Assembly (NCBI GenBank): GCA_003555285.1
Contig: PWGH01000204.1
Location: 1 to 6,682 of the forward strand
From: Thioalkalivibrio sp.
GTDB lineage: Bacteria; Pseudomonadota; Gammaproteobacteria; Ectothiorhodospirales; Ectothiorhodospiraceae
Reading direction: 5' to 3'
Length of the DNA: 6,682 bases
This document shows, in pieces, positions 1-6,682 of the stretch. Position numbers and translations under genes: made by a program. The notes beneath the pieces are model-generated. The model was not told where the DNA came from, did not search any database, and worked only from the letters and a program-made list of their open reading frames with translations. Each line of letters begins with the position of its first letter. Position 1 is the stretch's first letter.

Positions 1-1324
<1,324 letters not shown>

Positions 1325-1336
1325 GGAGCGCATACC

Positions 1337-1759
1337 ATGGCCATGACCATTCACGTCGACGTCGTCAGCGCCGAGGAGTCGATCTACTCGGGGGAGGCGT
1401 ACATGATCGCCGCACCCACCGAGGTCGGCGAGGTCGGGATCTATCCCCGCCACACGCAGTTGCTGGCGCGCCTGAAGCCGGGCGAGCTGCGCATCCGCGA
1501 GACCGAGCACGGCGAACCGCAGCATGTGTTCGTTTCCGGGGGTATCCTCGAGGTGCAGCCGCATGTGGTGACGGTGCTGGCCGACACCGCGATCCGCGCC
1601 AAGGATCTCGACGAGGCCGAAGCCCTGGAGGCCAAGCGCCGCGCCGAGGAGGCCCTGGCGGACTCCAAGGCCGATTTCGACTACGCGAAGGCGCAGTCCG
1701 AACTGGTCGAGGCGGCCGCCCGGCTGCAGATGATCCAGAAGCTGCGCCGTTCGACCTGA
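1337..1759 (+). CDS. atpC: F1-ATPase subunit epsilon
   Basis: Epsilon subunit of the F1Fo ATP synthase, part of the central rotor stalk and an intrinsic inhibitor of ATP hydrolysis. The 140-residue product matches the usual family length (about 139). The N-terminal beta-sandwich is recognisable from the opening [15 protein letters not shown], the [22 protein letters not shown] stretch (about 31-54) and [12 protein letters not shown] (about 64-75). An alanine- and glutamate-rich helical hairpin runs from about residue 88 to the end. The ATG at 1337 is chosen because an AGGAG at 1324-1328 lies 8 bases upstream, overlapping the atpD stop; the ATG at 1343 would be a second, less well placed option. 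It closes the atp operon, and the next gene is 189 bases away. Confidence 0.95.
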   Translation: MAMTIHVDVVSAEESIYSGEAYMIAAPTEVGEVGIYPRHTQLLARLKPGELRIRETEHGEPQHVFVSGGILEVQPHVVTVLADTAIRAKDLDEAEALEAKRRAEEALADSKADFDYAKAQSELVEAAARLQMIQKLRRST

Positions 1760-1778
1760 GGGGCGGACCGCTCCCCTC
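1758..1778 (+). terminator. Possible weak hairpin at the atpC stop codon
   Basis: GAGGGG (1758-1763) can pair perfectly with CCCCTC (1773-1778) around a 9-base loop, beginning inside the atpC TGA. It is where an atp operon terminator could be, but no run of T follows, so it is not a standard intrinsic terminator. It could be chance in GC-rich DNA. Confidence 0.25.
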
Positions 1779-1807
1779 CGGAACCCCGGCACGGTTGGGC
1801 ACCAAAG

Positions 1808-1840
1808 GCCTGGGAGCCACGCGCGTAGCGTGAACCAGGC
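1808..1840 (+). other. Composite hairpin in the atpC-glmU gap
   Basis: GCCTGG (1808-1813) pairs with CCAGGC (1835-1840), and nested inside, CACGC (1818-1822) pairs with GCGTG (1828-1832) around the loop GCGTA, giving 11 base pairs with a small asymmetric internal loop. No T tract follows. It may mark the end of the atp transcript, act as an RNA processing or stability element, or be a dispersed palindromic repeat. Confidence 0.4.
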
Positions 1841-1948
1841 GCAGCGGTCCCGCCAAGCGCCGCTTGCATCCATCGATTCAACCGGGTGGCTGCGCTGCCG
1901 TTCAGCGACCCGGCGGGGGCCATCACGCTATTTATTCCGGAGGGGACC

Positions 1949-3334
1949 ATGTCGGCAGGGCTTCATGTGGTGGTTCTGGCGGCGGGCAAGGGGACGCGCA
2001 TGCACTCGCGTTTGCCCAAGGTTCTCCAGCCGCTCGGCGGTGCACCGTTATTGACGCATGTCCTGGAGCGCGCCCGCTCCCTGGAACCGCGTCGCATCAC
2101 GGTGGTGGTGGGGCATCAGGCCGAGCAGGTGATCGCGGCGGTCGCCGGCGACGACGTGGGCTTCGTCGAGCAGGTAGAACAGCGCGGCACCGGACATGCG
2201 GTCAGCCTCGCCCTGGCCGGCCAGGATCCCGGCGATCGCATTCTGGTCCTCTACGGGGACGTGCCGCTGATCCCGGTCGAGGATCTCACCGCCTGTCTCG
2301 AGACCGCGGCGCCGCTCGTGGTCTTGGGGGCCGAGATTCCCGACCCGACTGGCTATGGCCGCCTGATCGAGGATCCCCCGGGTCACTTGGCGCGCATCGT
2401 CGAGGACCGTGACGCCGACGCCGTCATCCGGCGCATCCGGCACATCAACAGCGGCATTCTCTGTGCCGGAGCCGCAGACCTGCAGCGTTGGCTGGGCGCG
2501 GGCGCGGCCGAGGCCGAGGCGCGCACCGGCGAATGGTACCTGACCGATGTGGTCGCCACCGCGCGCCAGGAGGGTCTGCCGGTGGCGCTGGTAATGAGCC
2601 GCCAGCCGGAGGCCGTGCTCGGGATCAACGACCGCTTGCAACTGGCCGGCCAGGAGCGCCTTTATCAACGCACTCGGGCCGAGGCGTGCCTGCGCGCGGG
2701 TCTGCAACTGGCCGATCCGGACCGTTTCGACCTGCGCGGCGAGCTGCACTTTGGTCAGGATTGCGCGATCGACGTGAACGTAATCCTCGAGGGCCGGGTG
2801 CAGTTGGGCGACATGGTGAGCATCGGTCCCGGCTGCCGGCTGCGCGATGTGACCGTCGGGGAAGGAACCCGAATCGACGCCTACTCGCTGCTGGAATCCT
2901 GCACGATCGACGCCCGTTGCAGCGTCGGTCCGTTCGCCAGGCTTCGCCCCGGAACCCGGCTCGAAGCCGGCGCCCACGTCGGCAACTTCGTGGAGCTGAA
3001 GAACGCGACCCTGGGCGCGGATGCGAAGGCGAACCATCTGAGTTATCTTGGCGATGCCCGAGTCGGTCCGCGCTCCAACATCGGCGCAGGGACCATCACC
3101 TGCAATTACGACGGCGCGAACAAGCACCGTACCGAGATCGGCGCCGATGCCTTCATCGGCTCCAACTCGGCTTTGGTGGCGCCGGTGTCCGTCGGTAACA
3201 ACGCCACCGTTGGTGCCGGTACGGTGCTGACGCGGACCGCACCCTCGGATGCGCTGACCCTGTCCCGTGCGCCACAAAAAACCCTTTCCGGCTGGACTCG
3301 CCCGCGCAAGACGCCGGGCCCAACCCGAGGTTAG
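1949..3334 (+). CDS. glmU: Bifunctional UDP-GlcNAc pyrophosphorylase / glucosamine-1-P N-acetyltransferase
   Basis: Cytoplasmic enzyme that acetylates glucosamine-1-phosphate with acetyl-CoA and then couples the product to UTP, giving UDP-N-acetylglucosamine for peptidoglycan and lipopolysaccharide. The product is 461 residues (E. coli about 456). The N-terminal uridyltransferase domain carries LAAGKGTRM (10-18), LPK with Lys24, LYGDVP with Asp104, DPTGYGR (132-138) and GINDRL with Asn227. The C-terminal left-handed beta-helix of hexapeptide repeats runs from about 265 to 430, with GPFARLRPG (327-335), the likely catalytic His363 in NHLSYLGDA, and TCNYDGA (384-390). All expected catalytic residues are present. 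The ATG at 1949 is preferred over in-frame sites from 1886 because GGAGG at 1939-1943 sits 5 bases before it and the protein then begins just ahead of the first beta strand. glmS starts 5 bases after the stop, so the two are probably co-transcribed. Confidence 0.97.
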   Translation: MSAGLHVVVLAAGKGTRMHSRLPKVLQPLGGAPLLTHVLERARSLEPRRITVVVGHQAEQVIAAVAGDDVGFVEQVEQRGTGHAVSLALAGQDPGDRILVLYGDVPLIPVEDLTACLETAAPLVVLGAEIPDPTGYGRLIEDPPGHLARIVEDRDADAVIRRIRHINSGILCAGAADLQRWLGAGAAEAEARTGEWYLTDVVATARQEGLPVALVMSRQPEAVLGINDRLQLAGQERLYQRTRAEACLRAGLQLADPDRFDLRGELHFGQDCAIDVNVILEGRVQLGDMVSIGPGCRLRDVTVGEGTRIDAYSLLESCTIDARCSVGPFARLRPGTRLEAGAHVGNFVELKNATLGADAKANHLSYLGDARVGPRSNIGAGTITCNYDGANKHRTEIGADAFIGSNSALVAPVSVGNNATVGAGTVLTRTAPSDALTLSRAPQKTLSGWTRPRKTPGPTRG

Positions 3335-3339
3335 TCGCC

Positions 3340-5187
<1,848 letters not shown>

Positions 5188-5212
5188 CCGCGGTGTGGTC
5201 AACCCGCGCCGT

Positions 5213-5234
5213 TGTGAACGGACAATAAAGTTTG
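5213..5234 (+). mobile_element. Tn7-like transposon end (terminal sequence and first TnsB-type site)
   Basis: The sequence begins TGTGAACGGACAATAAAGT. From memory, Tn7 left end begins TGTGGGCGGACAATAAAGT, a difference of only two bases in the first 19, and Tn7 right end begins TGTGGGCGGACAAAATAGTT. The following TTTGGAC resembles the GTTGGGAAC part of the right-end TnsB site. It starts exactly 25 bases after the glmS stop, the canonical Tn7 insertion position. Sequence and position together make chance very unlikely. No tnsA, tnsB, tnsC or tniQ gene follows in the 1.47 kb seen, so the element is decayed, carries only cargo here, or keeps its transposition genes near the other end. That other end is not visible. 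Confidence 0.78.
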
Positions 5235-5294
5235 GACGTGGGCAATGGCGGGGCGAACAAAGCACGTTTTCGCTCGTACGCGACAGGCCAAAAG

Positions 5295-5423
5295 GTGCTG
5301 GTCGGCTACGTGAGGGTCTCGAAAGAGAATGCGCGTTTTTCAGACGCGCCTACGCTGGACTGTCAGAAGCCCAATGCACTACAGCGGGTGACTGTTTCCA
5401 CTAGGGAACGACGGGCGGCATAA
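5295..5423 (+). pseudogene. Serine recombinase (resolvase/invertase) N-terminal relic
   Basis: The frame from the GTG at 5295 reads VLVGYVRVSKENARFSDAP followed by TLDCQKPNALQ. This matches the start of the resolvase/invertase catalytic domain, whose typical form is GYVRVS(T/K)..., then LDLQRDAL. The serine of RVS, position 9 counting from the GTG, would be the nucleophile. The spacing between the two motifs is a few residues longer than usual, the second motif is degenerate, and similarity ends at about base 5384. A stop follows at 5421-5423, after only 42 residues, against about 180-200 for a resolvase. The frame is open back to 5232 but without recombinase-like sequence. It lies about 80 bases inside the Tn7-like end, so it is most likely debris of a mobile element in the glmS hotspot. 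It cannot be a working enzyme. Confidence 0.6.
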
Positions 5424-5560
5424 CGGCCCAAACCGGGCACTCGCCCGCAACCGCCTGCGGCAGTCTTGGAGCGCTAATCGGACACTGAGGGGGAGATAGC
5501 GTCCAACCACATCCAGGCGGGCTGGCCCTGGATCAACACTTTTTCAGGCGGTTCGATGGC

Positions 5561-5588
5561 GCCCTCAAAGGGTATGCCCTATGAGGGC
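5561..5588. other. Strong stem-loop downstream of the Lcl-domain gene
   Basis: GCCCTCA (5561-5567) pairs with TGAGGGC (5582-5588); after one A/A mismatch, AGGG (5569-5572) pairs with CCCT (5577-5580) around the loop TATG. That gives 11 pairs with one internal mismatch. It is about 80 bases past the stop of the minus-strand gene at 5668-6255 and could end or protect that transcript, but no T run follows on either strand. A transposon-related or dispersed palindrome is an alternative. Confidence 0.5.
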
Positions 5589-5633
5589 TAACCTCACTGC
5601 ACCACCGTACACGGCCTCAGCGTTCTGCCTTTG

Positions 5634-5645
5634 TCGTCCTATTCG
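5634..5645. repeat. 12-base repeat in the 3' flank, copy 1
   Basis: TCGTCCTATTCG occurs here, 22 bases below the last base of the first Lcl-domain gene, and again at 6362-6373, 18 bases below the second gene. The shared flank supports duplication of a unit that reaches past the stop codon. Confidence 0.6.
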
Positions 5646-5667
5646 GTTTCCGAATTCCAGGGGCCAT

Positions 5668-6255
5668 TCATTGTCCAGCGCGCACCAACCGGACCCGGTT
5701 GATTTGGTTCTTGGAGCTCAAAGGGTCAGCGATTTCGCCTCGGTAGAAATCGACGGCCCAGGCTCTTTCGGGATAGGCGGAGTGGGGCGAAGACGACCAA
5801 AACCATATCGACAAATCTGTCACTGGCACCCCCGGAAATATCGTCGCATTGATCGCCGGAGCGTAGCATCTCCGCTCGACGATAGATTCCAATTCGTTGC
5901 GATTGGGCAACCGCCAATCGGTCTGGCCGGCGAAGCCAGCCGCGTTGTCGTTGTCGGCGTTGGAAGTGCCGCTGTTGATGTCGGGCACCACCTGCAAGGC
6001 CTGCTGCCAGGACCTTCTTATCGGGTCGCCTGCGCAGGTTTTCAGGTCTTCGCTCCACGTCTGCCCAAGGCTGCAGCGCATCCAGACCAAGCCGGGTTTG
6101 TTGTGCGTGACGGTACCATTACCATGAACGGTAAAATCGGCCGTTGGCGTGGTCTCCACGATCGAGGACTTGCATATGGATGCCGCAAGGCCCCCAATGG
6201 ATAGGGTCATTCCGATGGCCAGCAGGCCGAAGGTGATGGATTTTGCAATGCTCAT
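5668..6255 (-). CDS. Secreted protein with Lcl C-terminal (DUF1566) domain
   Basis: The 195-residue product has an N-terminal signal peptide: charged MSIAK, a hydrophobic core at about 7-25, and likely cleavage near LAAS. Cys28 lacks a proper lipobox, so a lipoprotein is unlikely. Residues 41-195 form one Lcl C-terminal/DUF1566 domain: GNGTVT then KPGLVWMRC (54-61), WQQAL (83-87), TDWRLPNRNELESIV (112-126), WFWSSSP (151-157), RAWAVDF (164-170) and the terminal RVRLVRAGQ. Cysteines at 61, 74 and 130 could form a disulfide. The family is named after the Legionella collagen-like adhesin; its domain is lectin-like and generally extracellular, but the ligand here is unknown. An AAGGA (minus strand, 6265-6269) lies 9 bases before the ATG. 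It converges with glmS and follows a second copy of the same family in tandem. It is either cargo of the Tn7-like island or its neighbour. Confidence 0.85.
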   Translation of the reverse strand: MSIAKSITFGLLAIGMTLSIGGLAASICKSSIVETTPTADFTVHGNGTVTHNKPGLVWMRCSLGQTWSEDLKTCAGDPIRRSWQQALQVVPDINSGTSNADNDNAAGFAGQTDWRLPNRNELESIVERRCYAPAINATIFPGVPVTDLSIWFWSSSPHSAYPERAWAVDFYRGEIADPLSSKNQINRVRLVRAGQ

Positions 6256-6361
6256 CGAAGTTTTTCCTTGCGTGCAATACGTTCGCTCGTTGGCCTGATG
6301 GCCGCGGGTTCCGCCGCTCGTTGAAACCAGGCAAATTTTTGCAGGTGTTTCAGGTGCTGTA

Positions 6362-6373
6362 TCGTCCTATTCG
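6362..6373. repeat. 12-base repeat in the 3' flank, copy 2
   Basis: Second copy of TCGTCCTATTCG (first at 5634-5645), at nearly the same distance from the stop of the neighbouring Lcl-domain gene. It lies in the 136-base gap between the two genes (6256-6391). That gap also holds the ribosome binding site of the downstream gene and an AT-rich palindrome GCAAATTTTTGC near 6331-6342; no convincing promoter was found in it. Confidence 0.6.
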
Positions 6374-6391
6374 CAGTTACAAAATGCCCAA

Positions 6392-6682
6392 TCACTGTCC
6401 CGCGCGCACCAACCGGACCTGATAGGCGAAAGACTTTTTGGAACCATCCCTCATGCCGCGGTTATCGACAATCCAGCCACTGTCGAAATCGACGACCCAC
6501 GCGTTATCTGGGATAGCGGCACTGGGCGAAGACGACCAATACCTATTTGCGATCGTATTGGGAAAGAAGTCGGTATCAATCCATCGGCCCATCGATTTGC
6601 CCTTGTGCAGGACGGAGGCCAGCTCCCCCACGCTTGGCAGGCGCCAGTCCGTGTGGCCGCACAACTCCGCGGCATTGACCGC
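6392..6682 (-). CDS. Second Lcl C-terminal (DUF1566) domain protein, C-terminal part
   Basis: The frame is open to the window edge, so the gene is cut at its 5' end and the TTG at 6664 is not a real start. The 96 visible residues begin AVNAAELCGHTDWRLPSVGE and continue with a YWSSSP motif, AWVVDFDSGW and the ending YQVRLVRAGQ, the same order of motifs as in the neighbour (TDWRLP, WSSSP, AWAVDF, VRLVRAGQ). The last codons share 18 identical bases with the neighbour (6402-6419 and 5678-5695). Differences are concentrated in the stretch between WRLP and WSSSP and in the DNRGMRDGSKKS loop, which would be typical of divergent ligand-facing loops, though that is inference. A signal peptide and the first half of the domain should lie beyond the window. 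Confidence 0.82.
   Translation of the reverse strand, partial: AVNAAELCGHTDWRLPSVGELASVLHKGKSMGRWIDTDFFPNTIANRYWSSSPSAAIPDNAWVVDFDSGWIVDNRGMRDGSKKSFAYQVRLVRAGQ

Larger units (their letters stand above)
5424..5667. other. Non-coding stretch between recombinase relic and Lcl-domain gene
   Basis: No frame here looks like a protein on either strand. It contains small GC hairpins: CGGGC/GCCCG at 5434-5447 and CCGCA/TGCGG at 5445-5460, which compete with each other. A much stronger palindrome is at 5561-5588. The last ~35 bases include a 12-base sequence (5634-5645) repeated downstream of the second Lcl-domain gene. No T-tract terminator, tRNA or CRISPR-like repeat was seen. Confidence 0.5.

Noticed and set aside
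1929..1935. TATTTAT as a -10 promoter box for glmU
   Set aside because: Transcription would begin inside the ribosome binding site, and no -35-like hexamer sits at proper spacing.
1886..1948. Upstream in-frame start for glmU giving 21 extra residues
   Set aside because: The family begins just before VVLAAGKGTRM, and a good GGAGG stands directly before the ATG at 1949.
2048..3277. 409-codon open frame antisense to glmU
   Set aside because: Same explanation: glmU on the plus strand is complete with all catalytic motifs, and the antisense product resembles no family.
5209..5221. CCGTT-GTG-AACGG hairpin as a glmS terminator
   Set aside because: It has only five pairs with no T tract, and it straddles the attTn7/transposon-end junction, so the symmetry is probably accidental.
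5250..5287. Possible Tn3-family 38-base terminal repeat (GGGG start, TCGTACGC near the end)
   Set aside because: The internal bases agree poorly, the expected TAAG ending is missing and no inverted partner is present; the overlap with known ends is short enough to be chance.
5669..5675. ATTGTCC as the distal Tn7-like end
   Set aside because: It is the coding end of the first Lcl-domain gene (GQ-stop), lacks the rest of the terminal sequence and is not followed by CACA or GCCGT.
5581..6204. 207-codon plus-strand frame opposite the first Lcl-domain gene
   Set aside because: The minus strand encodes a full DUF1566 domain with signal peptide and ribosome binding site; the plus-strand translation shows no motifs.

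Overview
This is a high-GC window from the chromosome of a gammaproteobacterium. The gene order atpD-atpC-glmU-glmS is the classic gammaproteobacterial arrangement, and the proteins resemble those of the enteric and purple-sulfur (Chromatiales-like) lineages. The exact genus cannot be read from the sequence.

Layout: (1) Bases 1-81 are a perfect inverted copy of 309-389. They are joined to the atpD reading frame at an 11-base microhomology, so the first ~70 bases are not genuine atpD upstream sequence. (2) Bases 71-1324 hold the F1-ATPase beta subunit, lacking its first ~45 residues, followed closely by the epsilon subunit (1337-1759). (3) After a 189-base gap with a composite hairpin come glmU (1949-3334) and glmS (3340-5187), only 5 bases apart. 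GlmS makes glucosamine-6-phosphate from fructose-6-phosphate and glutamine. GlmU makes UDP-N-acetylglucosamine from glucosamine-1-phosphate, after isomerisation by GlmM, which is not in this window. (4) The 3' end of glmS is a typical attTn7 site, and it looks occupied: exactly 25 bases after the glmS stop, a sequence closely matching the terminal bases of Tn7 begins (5213). No tnsA follows. About 80 bases further in is a short relic of a serine recombinase (about 5295-5384), then about 240 bases without a credible gene. (5) From 5668 to the window end, on the minus strand, lie two tandem genes for proteins with the Lcl C-terminal (DUF1566) domain. The first is complete and has a signal peptide. 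The second is cut by the window edge. They share coding and 3'-flank sequence and look like a local duplication.

The left three quarters is ordinary core metabolism: energy conversion and cell-wall precursor supply. The most interesting part is the core/accessory boundary at glmS, which carries a Tn7-like end without visible transposition genes, a recombinase scar, and secreted lectin-like proteins that may be cargo of the element or its chromosomal neighbours.
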